DNA of 64,000 bases, taken from Lycium barbarum (lineage: Eukaryota > Streptophyta > Magnoliopsida > Solanales > Solanaceae). The stretch spans positions 164,189,713 through 164,253,712 of the forward strand of contig NC_083337.1 of assembly GCF_019175385.1 (NCBI RefSeq). The letters are read 5' to 3'. Shown in pieces: positions 34,465 through 45,211 of the stretch. The position numbers and the translations under genes are program-made. How positions within the stretch are numbered: the stretch's first letter is position 1; the number at the start of each line of letters is the position of its first letter. Below the pieces are notes generated by a model. It was not told the origin of the DNA. It searched no databases and saw nothing but the letters and a program-made list of their open reading frames with translations.

Positions 34465-35430
34465 TTAACAAAATAATAATTCATTACCAATCAACTTCTT
34501 TCAATTCATAAACAAATATTTAACAGCTAATTAATTCATAATCAATATTTAATAAATAATCAATTAACAAAATAATAATTCATTAACAATTCATAAACAA
34601 TTAACAAATTAACAACTCATAAACACATAACAAATTAACAATTCATAAACATTTAACAAATTAATAATTCATAAACATTGAACGATGGATGAATTAAACA
34701 AAAAAAAAAAAAAGGAACAGTGGCAAAAGCCACTGCCCAGTCCGATCAAGAACGAAAAAAAAATGATTTTTTTTTGAAAAATAACAAGGATTAAATGTTA
34801 AACATGCTTAGAATATAATGTATATAACAAAATAATGACAAAAGTTCGTAGTAGAAAACCTTAATCGAAGATTTTTTGTAGAGTTATTTTAATCGAGTTG
34901 TACGCCGCTTTTCCCAAAATTAGAACTTAGAATCTTGCTCCTTGACTTGAATATACCGAGAATCTAAATTTTCCCAACGAAATTTAATAGAAAACGACGT
35001 TTTTGGATGTGGGGACCACCTTCAAATCGCCTCCAATGACGTTTTTTTTTTTAAAAAAAAATTGCCACTGGGACTAGTGGTGGAACCCAATGGGAATTGA
35101 TGTTGGGTGATATAGCGTAGTATTTTACTGCGCTATAGGTGAGAGAAATTTTCGTTTAGCGCAGTAAAATACTGCGCTAAAGCACTTAACGAGTCCGTCA
35201 CGGTTAAGTGCTTTAAAGGTATTTATGTAACTTTTTTTTTTGTTGGAATATTTTGATTCAAATTTTTTTTTTTTTTGAGTCATTTTGATTCCAGACTCCA
35301 CGTAGGATGTATCCTAAAATATCAAAGACAGAAAAATATAGGACCAGAAAAATAATACGCCACAACTATGAGCTCACCCTGTTGACAGTACAAGCATATA
35401 AATTGAAGTAACTACCATAAGAAACTTTAG

Positions 35431-35667
35431 GTCATTTGGTACGTAAACAAAATTATCCCAAAATTATAATTTTGGGACTAATTTTATCTCATATTGGAGA
35501 TGGAATAAAATAATCTCAGAATTAATGGGATATTCCATTTTTAAGTTTGGGATGCACTTTATATTTTGTTGGTACAAGATATAATTTATCGTTCTACCAA
35601 ACATGATACAAAATTAATCCCACAATTAATTCTGGAATATCTCAGTTAATACCGTGTACCAAATGAC
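35431..35667. mobile_element. MITE with gtcatttggtac ends
   Basis: gtcatttggtac at the left and gtaccaaatgac at the right are perfect inverted ends, with inner inverted words aattatccc, aattaatccc and ggaatatc. Its right half is included in the adjacent tandem duplication. Confidence 0.65.
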
Positions 35668-36236
35668 TGTATTTACGTAATAAATATAAGTCAGACGTGA
35701 TTTTATTATTTCAGTATCTTCACGGAAACTCCACTTGGGTAAATCAAATTGAAGACTACAAAATAAAAATAAATTCTTAAAAAGAATTCAATTAATAACA
35801 AAAAGTACTGCGGTCCATTTGACAATTACACATTTACACCTTTTACAGAGTAGGCTAGGTGGGCAATAATTGTAATCCCAAAATTAATGGGATATCCCAT
35901 TTTTAAGTTTGGAATGCACTTTATATTTTGTTGGTACAAGATATAAATTTATCGTTCTACCAAACATGATACAAAATTAATCCCACAGTTAATTCTGGAA
36001 TATCTCAGCTAATACCGTGTACCAAATGACTGTATTTACGTAATAAATATAAGTCAGACGTGATTTTATTATTTCAGTATCTTCACGGAAACTCCACTTG
36101 GGTAAATCAAATTGAAGACTACAAAATAAAAATAAATTCTTAAAAAGAATTCAATTAATAACAAAAAGTACTGCGGTCCGTTTGACAATTACACATTTAC
36201 ACCTTTTACAGGGTAGGCTAGGTGGGCAATAATTGT
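35512..36236. repeat. near-identical 362-bp tandem duplication
   Basis: Copy 1 (35512-35873) and copy 2 (35874-36236) are almost the same over their whole length, differing by only a handful of bases and one single-base indel. Both end aggtgggcaataattgt. It includes the right half of the MITE at 35431-35667. Confidence 0.9.
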
Positions 36237-37183
36237 GGGACCATGCATGTGTCTCCGTGTGTGTGTATACGAAGAAACTTATAATGTACAATTGTCATTC
36301 GAGCAAATTAAACTTGAAAGAAAAGATAAGAATTTTGAACAGAAGTTATTTGGAGTTTTTAAAATGTATAATATCTTTTTTTTTTTTTAACTTTCTTCTT
36401 CAAGATGTCGCTTTTTTTTTTTTTTGTAACGTTGGTAGCTACAAATACCATCTAATGTCATAATACCCTCTATAAAACTTGGCTTCATTTGGTAATTGCT
36501 TTCTGATTATGCAGAGTTTCCCACGTGGTATGAGATTAAATATATTAGGCTCTATATAACGATTTGAGAAATCCTTGCTCATTATTTGAGCTAATTTTAG
36601 AGGTTGAGTTAGATTTAAGTTTTTTTTTTTTTCATGGTAACAGAGCTAGATTTATCTCAGTTCTAATTAATTTACTCGATATTGAGCTTTCGTATCATGT
36701 TTTCCATGCACCAGATATCCAGAATATGTTAGGCTCCTTCCATGGTCTTTGATAATCCTCATAAACTAGTTTTTGGAGTTGAGTACACCCAAGTCCATTT
36801 TCTTATCAATTCTATACATTTAACATATAAAATTATATAATTTCATGTATTTCAAATATATTATATAAAACATTAATTTTGGAATTTTCAATTTCCTTGT
36901 AAGCAAAATTAATTAGTCAAATCGACCATTGAAAATTACATGAAGTGGATTCTATTCGGCAAAAGTAATTTTACTATTAAATGACGACATTATTTATAGT
37001 AAACAATAATAGCTATATATCACAACGCATTATTAAACCTAAGACAACCAGACTCATTGTACAGTGGTAGTGCTATAAAAAAAATGAAAAAGTAGGCCGG
37101 AGGTGGATGGAGCTTAGTTTATTTAATGCTAGTCTGTTTGGTCAATATTTTAAAATATTTTAAAATCTGCTTATTACAAATTA

Positions 37184-37446
37184 CTCCCTCCGTTCATTTT
37201 TACTTGTCACATTTTGACTTTTCATGCTGTTTAAAAAATAATGATTAAGATAGGTATTTTTCCACATTACCCCTATTAAATGGTGTATAATTGTATTGGA
37301 GTTGGGAAAATGATTTGAAATGAGTAATAAATGCTAAGGGTAAAACAGTTTTTTTTTTTTGGTCTTACCTTGATATGTGAAAATTAACAAGTAAAAATGA
37401 AAATCTATAAAGGGAATAGTGGACAAGTAAAAGTAAACGGAGGGAG
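37184..37446. mobile_element. Stowaway MITE upstream of acyl-CoA reductase 1
   Basis: Ends ctccctccgttcattttta and aaaagtaaacggagggag with flanking TA. 263 bp. It is about 1 kb upstream of the reductase start. Confidence 0.85.
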
Positions 37447-38334
37447 TATATTTTTTGTGATAAGTATTTTTGAACATGTACTTTTAGAATGTATTGATTT
37501 GTGTTTGGCTAATCAATTTTAAATTTTTTTTTTTTTAATATTAGTGTAACAATTTGTGTTTGACCAAGCTTTCAAAAAGTATTTCTGGGCAGAAGCTGTT
37601 TTTCACACGTTATTACTTAAAAATACTAAGTTTGGGCAATCACCTTAGCTTTCTAAAATAAACATTTTAAAAAAACACTTTTGACTTTTCAAAAGCATGA
37701 GATTGACAAAGTGAAGTATAATTAAAATTTCTGGAAGTATTAATTAAACTTTGAACTCATAATTTCAATAGTTCAATAAATTTCACGTAAAAATTTAAGG
37801 TTACTCCACCCTTAAGGTGGGATAAAAAAACACTCTAATCCCGGGATAACTAATCCAGGTATTAGTTATTCCGAGTTTTTTTCCAACCAAATGTGGAATA
37901 AGGCGGTACTAATTTTTATCCCAGAACTATTTTTCTCTATCCATCATACCAAACGAGCCCTAAATTCATAGGACTAGTTAATAGTACGAGTTATTCTAAC
38001 ACATAAGGATACTACCAAAATGTTCCTTTTTCCCTTTAAAATATATTTTAAAAAGGACTGGAGCATTCTATTTCAGTAAAATATACGGTTGGTTAGACCA
38101 AGTAATAAACCAAATATAGGTAACCAAGGGGAAATAAGGATATAAATAGACAACCATAAAAGTTGAGTTTCCATTTGGCCATGTCTTGATATAAATAGAG
38201 TCACAAAGAAAACAATAAAATAATTTTCATAGCATTACTTTGTCAATCTACCAAAGAAATTATCAACAACTTTAATTTCGTGCACCCAATCCACTTGTAT
38301 CATTTATTTATGAGTATCCAGTGACCCCTAGCCA

Positions 38335-38346
38335 CTATAAAATAAA
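38335..38346 (+). promoter_or_regulatory. candidate TATA box for acyl-CoA reductase 1
   Basis: ctataaaataaa lies about 120 bp before the ATG, a common distance for plant genes. Position and composition are the only evidence. Confidence 0.45.
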
Positions 38347-38462
38347 TGCACCCTATTTCTAGATTTGTTCTGTTGTGGTTTCTCCTGACTACTTCTATTT
38401 CCCTTACTATTCATCAAAAGTTATTTCTTGTTCTCTTGTATATTTCGGGAGTTTGATCTATA

Positions 38463-41400
38463 ATGGAGTTAACAAGTGTTCTCAAGTTTCTTGAGAACAG
38501 AACCATTCTTGTTGTTGGTGCCACTGGTTTTCTTGCAAAGAGTACTTTTCAACCTCTCCTCTGTTTCTTTTCACTGCTAGAAACATACTAGGTTTTTTCC
38601 ATGACGTTCAGTGAAAATTTGTATTAAAAAAAAAAAGAAATATTTTCCCACCTTATTTCTACCAAACCAGCTCACTGTGAAAACACATGGTGGGAAACAA
38701 GTTCCCATTAAAACGCCGGAAAACTTCTTGATTTTTCCGTGTGAAAACACTACTATTTAGTTTTTTCTCACCGAGAATCAGTAAGAATAGCTACTAAACA
38801 TTTTTCAATGGGAAAATAGTGATTTTTTAGTAGTGTTCTATCTTGTGACTCTTAATTAATGGGGTGTAATTATTATTTTTTTGGTTCTGTTTTGGTTGTA
38901 GTTTTTGTGGAGAAGATACTTAGAGTACAACCAAATGCGAAGAAGCTATATCTGCTTTTAAGAGCTCAAGATAACAATGCAGCCTTGCAGCGTTTCAACA
39001 ATGAGGTACACGGATCAGTAGCTAGTGAAAAAAGTTCTTTTTTATATAAATGAAATTCACCTGGTATTTTTTTGGGCTCAACTAATTCGAATTTGCACCG
39101 AAGAATTCCAGTAAGGTACTCCATGTCAAACGCGAAAAAGTTAACTATCTCTCTGTCTTTGAAATGAAATCTTTTTATCTCTTTTATTCTTCAACGTTTT
39201 CATGGAAAAAAAAAAAAAAGAATGCTCGTCATCCAGAATTTTGTTTAGTTCCGATCAGGATGGTTAAGAAAATGGCCGTTGCACTTAACTCAACTCAAAA
39301 ATATTGTTCATGTGATGAAGATTATCCAATATTGTATAAAGGAGAATGAGATAATTAGAGGCAGATTCAAAGATGGGTGCACTATTAAGAGAGGTGGATC
39401 CAGGATCTAAATTTTACATATTCAACCTTTAAGTTTTATCATTGATCTACTTACACTTTTGAAATTATAGTTTCTAAATTAATTTCTTAAATTATCATTG
39501 ATCTATTAGTTTTACTATAGACATTTTATTTAATTATATAAAATTTACGGTTCAAAAAAAAAAAAGGAATATGAATTTCAATATGTCAGACTTGAGGATT
39601 GTGAAAGAATAATACAAATAAAGAAAAATAAATACTTAATTAAAATGGAAGAAGGACACTAGACATGACTATCCCCCCATTAATAAAGAAAAGAAAAATA
39701 ATAAAATAAATATGTATGACATTTGAACTCCTCAGGAGGTGAACCTAATTATAATAATTGAATCATCTTTTAAGCATGTAGATGAGTGTTTTTTGTCACT
39801 CCTAATTCTTTGATTTCCAGATTAAAATGAGTTTCATGTTTGAGCTTGATCACAAACATATATATTTAGGTACTTTTGGTGATTACTATATATAAAATTC
39901 AAATTAATCGAGAAAAGAATCATGCTAGTTGAAATTTGAGATAAAAAAAAAAAAAAAAAAGAGTATAGATGCGCGTGAACTCGTGTCCCTCAATCTTCGG
40001 AGAATACGGCGTTGTATTATTGTAAGTTCTCTGTTCCAAACATTTCCTGAAAGTAGACGACAAGTTTTAAATCTTAATGCAGGCAAGGCATATCTCGTTG
40101 AATCAGTCCTTCCACATGAATCGCCCATGGACATTATAAGAGCCCAACATCAAGTGAATAAAAGATAAGAATGAAATTCTATACCACGAGTTCAGATTGT
40201 TGAAAGTTTTCACAAGAGTTTTATCACACAATTAAGGAAAATCTGTTAGTATTATTTTTATTGAGGGAGAGAGACAAAAGTAATCAAATGAGACACGAAT
40301 TATAGTTACTCTTGCGTAACGCCAAGTGCAAGTATAGAATCTTGAGTTGCAAACGATTGTTGAAAAGTGAACACAGTGACGAGAACAAATTTAACATACA
40401 ATTACGACTGTATAACATTTTATTACATTATTAGTTTAATTAATGATTTTATTATAATAGGTTAGTAATTACTATTATAATTTACTTGTTAGGTTATCAA
40501 CCACTATTTATCCTAAAGATTCACCTATAATTATCTTGTACTTGATCAAATTATGTGAATATTTTTTGCACGGTCAATACGTAAACTCTAAATTTTAAAA
40601 AATCTTTTTATAATAAGAAAGAATGCCCCGATTTATTCCTTAAATTTCAGGGTTGCCATACCATATTTGCTTTCTTCAATTTCCTTTTTAAAATCTTTTT
40701 CATCTTCAACTAATCTTGTGGTGGTAACAACTAACAAGCTAACAGGATAGACATTCATTTAATATATTTCCGTAGTACACGTGACGCCAACTCATCATTC
40801 AGTCAATTTCTTCTCTTGAGGGCCCAGTTCACGAATTAATTCCTTTTACAAAACAAACCCCTTATTAGTTTATTACTTCATTTGCCTTTGGAAAATTCGG
40901 AAATGATGGAAATATGCGATGTCTGGTACAAGGTCATGGTACAACTACTAAACGGGAAGTTAAAACAGTTGGCGGCCTAGCGAAAAATATTTACAACCTC
41001 TATCTAATATACTATTTATTATACATTTACCAGCTATTTATTTTTTTTTGGATGGTTATTTATGTCAATTTCCCATTACTAAAAGCAAACGGTGCAGTAC
41101 TATCTCTAGTACTTATAATCTGGAAAATGTATTCATTACAATTACATACATGTACATCAATTTCTCTTTTAATTAACAGGCTGTGGCAAAGGACTTGTTC
41201 AAGCTTCTAAGGGAAAAACATGGGGCAAATCTGAATAATTTTATCTCACAAAGGACCACAATTTTACCTGGTGATATCACATGTGACGAGAACTTGGGGG
41301 TGAAAGACTCTAATTTGCTGGAAGAAATGTGGAAGGAAGTAGAAGCTGTTGTTAACCTAGCTGCAACTACTAATTTTGATGAAAGGTATGTACTAAAAAG

Positions 41401-44400
41401 TTCTTTTAATTATACTTAGTCAAACCAAGCGAGTATAAGAATAATTACAAGTAAATTTCCGTAAGAAATAAAATTAGTTAAATAAAGTGAATAACATGTT
41501 ACAACAGATTAAATTACAATGGCAGCGTAAAAAAATTTACAAGTTACATTCAATGTAAATTACATGTGAAGTGATCAGGTTATATTTGTTCTTCAAATGC
41601 TCAACTTTTAGATATGATACAGCCTTGTGGCTCAATGCTCTTGGAGCCATACACGTACTCAACTTTGCCAAAAAGTGTAGTAAATTAAAGGTTCTTCTTC
41701 ACGTGTCAACTGGTTAGTACCTTCATCCTCATTTTATTTAGTCCGTCTATCTTCTAGTTATGACTCTTTTCTTTTACCAAGTAATAAAATGTGTGATTCT
41801 GAAATCTAGAACTTAATAAATTACTCTAGCTGGTTTCACTACTAAAAAATTTCCATTTTCCCACTAAAAAATGTTCAGTGACTATTTTTCACTGAATGTC
41901 GGTGGGAAAAACACAAATAGTAGTATTTTCACACAAAAAAAGTATGAAGTTTCCTAGCGTTTCAGTGGGAACCTGTTTCCCACCATGCGTTTTCCCAGTG
42001 AACTAGTTCGGTGGGAATGAGGTGGAAAAACAAGTTTTATTGCACAAATTTCCCACCAAATGTCGGTGGGAAAACCATCTTTTCCTAATAGTGTTTGATG
42101 ATTGATTTCATGATGAAAAAAAGCAAGAAGGTGACTAATTATATGACTTTTATTTATTTATTTATTTATTTCTTTAGCATATGTATCTGGGGAAAAGACA
42201 GGGTTGATATTGGAAACACCCTATAACTTGGGTGAGACCCTGAATGGTACATCAGGACTAAATATTGATACAGAGAAGAAAGTAATGGAGGAAACATTGA
42301 AACAGCTTATATTTGAGGGTTCTTCCGAAGAATCTATTACAGCAGCCATGAAGGAGCTTGGCCTTGAAAGGTATTCCTTCGGTACATGTTTACTGGCACC
42401 CAGTGTCTAAATCAATTGATCAATAAATACACGACACAGGTTTTATATTATCACTCTTATCACTAAATCATAGTAGGGATTAACACACATTCTCACTTTA
42501 ATTTATAACTTAATCATTTAAATTAAATTAGTATGATTTGGTGTAAACACCATATCTAGTTATGAAAAACTAAGAATTGGTAATCCTTTGTAGAAGTCGA
42601 ATGCTTTCGGTCTTATACACACGCAATGAACATAATTTTAAAAAATAGATTTTTCTTTATTTTATTACTTAGGAGTTGTGTGAGATGAACTCATGCAAGA
42701 CTTTGAATAAGAGAAAGAAGTAAGGAATTCTCTGTTCGACTTCAATTCTCCCACTCTAGCCGTTGTTATATAATTTTTTTATGTCACGTCAACTTTAGCC
42801 TCAGGTGAAGCAGAAATTATTTAGCTTGAATTTTTTCTGATAAAAAATAAGATAGGATTCATGATAATAACAAGTAGAGCATTTGGCTAATATATTGTGA
42901 TGACCTTTGATTTATGAAGAGCAAGGAAGTATGGGTGGCCCAACCCCTATGTATTCACAAAGGCATTGGCAGAGATGCTATTGGGAGACTTGAAAGAAGA
43001 AGTGCCTCTTGTCATCCTTCGTCCTACTATCGTTACTAGTACTTTCCAAGACCCTTTCCCTGGTTGGGTCGAAGGTATAAGGTATGTATATATTGATTCA
43101 TGAGCTTTTTATTTAAATATTTAGTGTTTACTCATTTTGAAATATACATAAGTGAGTCTACTTCATTTGGGGCATGCAGAACCATTGATAGTTTAGCAGT
43201 TGGATATGGTAAAGGAAAACTAACAAGCTTCGTAGGCGACCCTCAAGCAACTATTGACGTGGTAAGTAATTAATAATACATATGCTGATGCATATTAATC
43301 TCAGCGAAGATAGCGATTTCTCAATATCATATTACGTATAATGCTCGACTTTAATTTATAATATATGTTTAACATGAATAATATAAATTATGTGCAGATT
43401 CCGGCAGATATGGTGGTGAACGCTATGATAGTAAGCATGGTGGCCCATGCGGACCAAAGGGGAAGTCAAATAATATACCATGTTGGAACGTCAGTGTCAA
43501 ATCCTGTAGAATTCACACTTATTCAGGACTGTGCATTCCATTACTTCAAAGAGCATCCATGGATCGACAAACAAGGAAAACCAGTCATTGTTAGCAAAGT
43601 TAATGTGTTGAGTAGCATGGATAGCTTTCACAGATACATGGTCCTCCATTACTTGCTTCCTTTGAAGGTTTGTTCATTTTGACAAATTCCTACAACAGAT
43701 ATAATCTTTCTCACTTATAGCTAAGAAAACCGAGAAATATCCGAGGACCAGTCACGTACTATTTGTAGCACGGCGGATATCTGGCTTACCCCTTACCTGT
43801 CTCCAATTAACGGCGGATATCTGGCTTACCCCTTACCTGTCTCCAATTAAAATACGAGGCTTTTGTTTGAAGCAGAGTTCGAACCAACCATGACATGCGG
43901 CTAATACACATTACATGTTGTGCTCTTATCAATACACCAAAACCCTGCTGAACACTATATTTCAAAGAGCTAGACTAAATGAATGACAAAACAAAAATAA
44001 ATAAATTATGTTTCTTGTTCTAAATGATATTAAGTGGGTATAATTCATTTACTACGTGATTAATATGAAGTGGTGTTCTTCTACAGGGATTAGAAATAGT
44101 TAACACGGTACTCTGCCAATTCTTTCAAGCCAAATATCTGGAACTTCACCGGAAAATCAAGTTTGTGATGCGGTTGTTAGATCTTTACGGGCCCTATTTA
44201 TTCTTCAAAGGAATGTAAGTAAAATACATCTCCATAAGATTTAATTCAATTATATTGTTAGTGTATAGAAGTAAAACTCATCTCTCTTTTTGTTTAAGTA
44301 ACAAATTTCATTAAAATAAGGGCAAAAACACGAAGTATACCAAAAAACAAACTCATCTTTATATCTGTAATCAATCTCTACCTGTGTGCATGAGGGGAGG

Positions 44401-44601
44401 GGTTATAAAATCTAGAGCTTATAATAAGCTTGTTAATTTGGTGACAGATATGATGACATGAACACAGAAAAATTACGCAGAGCAGCGAAGGAGGCTGGTA
44501 TTGAAATGGATGCGTTCAATTTTAATCCCAAGAGCATCAACTGGGAAGACTATTTTTTGAATACTCACATACCTGGCGTGGTAAAATATGTCTTTAAGTG
44601 A
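38463..44601 (+). CDS. FAR: alcohol-forming fatty acyl-CoA reductase (FAR), complete, 10 exons
   Basis: Exons: 38463-38541, 38902-39005, 41180-41385, 41612-41712, 42178-42370, 42920-43081, 43180-43261, 43398-43667, 44087-44214 and 44448-44601; total 1479 nt, 492 aa. Introns are GT-AG with consistent phases. Residues 17-26 hold the NADPH-binding Rossmann motif [23 protein letters not shown] and LLHVSTAYVSG continue the Rossmann fold; YVFTK (Y238, K242) is the YxxxK catalytic pair; LRPTIVTST and [10 protein letters not shown] are typical of plant FARs; exons 9-10 form the C-terminal FAR domain ending VKYVFK. FARs reduce very-long-chain acyl-CoA to primary alcohols for wax or suberin. There is no N-terminal extension that would suggest a plastid transit peptide, so an ER-type enzyme is likely. 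The CER4/FAR3 or suberin subgroup cannot be decided here. A paralogue lies downstream. Confidence 0.95.
38572..38835. mobile_element. CACTA-type MITE in FAR intron 1
   Basis: Starts cactgctagaaacatact and ends gattttttagtagtg, the inverse of cactactaaaaaatc. Internal inverted gtgggaaac and ttcccac motifs match the element in intron 4. Flanking bases ttt and ttc are a nearly matching 3-bp duplication. Confidence 0.6.
39006..41179. other. FAR intron 2 (2.2 kb), no gene inside
   Basis: AT-rich intron with a hAT-end remnant near 39390 (gaggtggatccaggatc) and a short open frame (39929-40168) without recognisable domains. No further gene is supported. Confidence 0.6.
41837..42093. mobile_element. 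CACTA-type MITE in FAR intron 4, TSD ttt
   Basis: Starts cactactaaaaaatttcc and ends ttcctaatagtg; both flanks are ttt (41834-41836, 42094-42096), the 3-bp duplication expected of CACTA elements. The interior alternates tcggtgggaaaa and ttcccacc. Confidence 0.75.
43771..43850. repeat. exact 40-bp tandem duplication in FAR intron 8
   Basis: The unit cggcggatatctggcttacc...ctccaattaa occurs at 43771-43810 and 43811-43850 without a mismatch. Confidence 0.95.
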
Positions 44602-45211
44602 ATAAAGTGGAAAAGAGGTTTGTATTTCCTACTAAAATAATTTATATTTCTACGTGGATGGTTTACTTGTCAAAGCACTTTAAAATGTACCAAATATCTT
44701 TGTTGCTTATCATTTTCAATGTATCCATTTTAAATGTCGTATCCTCTAGGGACACATTAACGAATTGTTCCAATAGAAGAATGTGTATCAAGATTTAAAG
44801 CACAATAACAACATACCCAATGTAATCCCACAAGCGGGGTCTGGGGTGTATCAAGATTGAAAGCACATATATATGAAATTCTTCTCCAAGTTATGTTCCC
44901 CTTTATAAGTTATGCCAACACAAATTTGCAGAAACTGAAGAATCCATTTGTAATAAGGGAAACGAAGAGTCCTGATGAATATATGTATTCTTCAGCCAAT
45001 GAATTATATAGCTAATGTTTCAGCTTTGACATCTCAAATAAGTTTAATTAGAACAACAGTCTGATCAGCAACTGGATCCAATAAAGGGATTATGCAATAC
45101 TGCAAATCTTAATGTTTGAGGAATATGCGCACCAGTAAAACTCCTCCAATTCATTAGATTTAAAAATAAGAATAAACAAGTTAGCTCTGAAAGGGTATCA
45201 CCTTCAAATTT

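Larger units (their letters stand above)
29915..35262. mobile_element. 5.3-kb inverted-repeat element carrying a plant-mobile-domain gene
   Basis: The left end (about 29915-30095) and right end (about 35107-35262) are inverted copies: tttgaaccaaaat against attttgattcaaa, then aaaaagttacataa, agcacttaac and tctctcacctata in mirrored order. Each end contains perfect palindromes, for example 30061-30089 (arms ctatagcgcagta around aaa) and 35155-35181 (arms tttagcgcagta). The interior holds the decayed PMD gene at 30530-33403, a Helitron-like segment near 33617-34100 and a MITE at 34234-34464. I could not define the target duplication. Superfamily is uncertain; Mutator-like or Foldback-like are the candidates. 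Confidence 0.6.

Noticed and set aside
14100..38400. LTR retrotransposon
   Set aside because: I looked for long direct repeats with TG...CA ends, primer-binding sites and gag-pol motifs and found none that could be supported by eye; the repeats here are DNA-transposon type.
39929..40168. 79-residue open frame in FAR intron 2
   Set aside because: No domain or family recognised, it begins in a poly-A run, and it is inside an intron with no splice evidence. Treated as chance.
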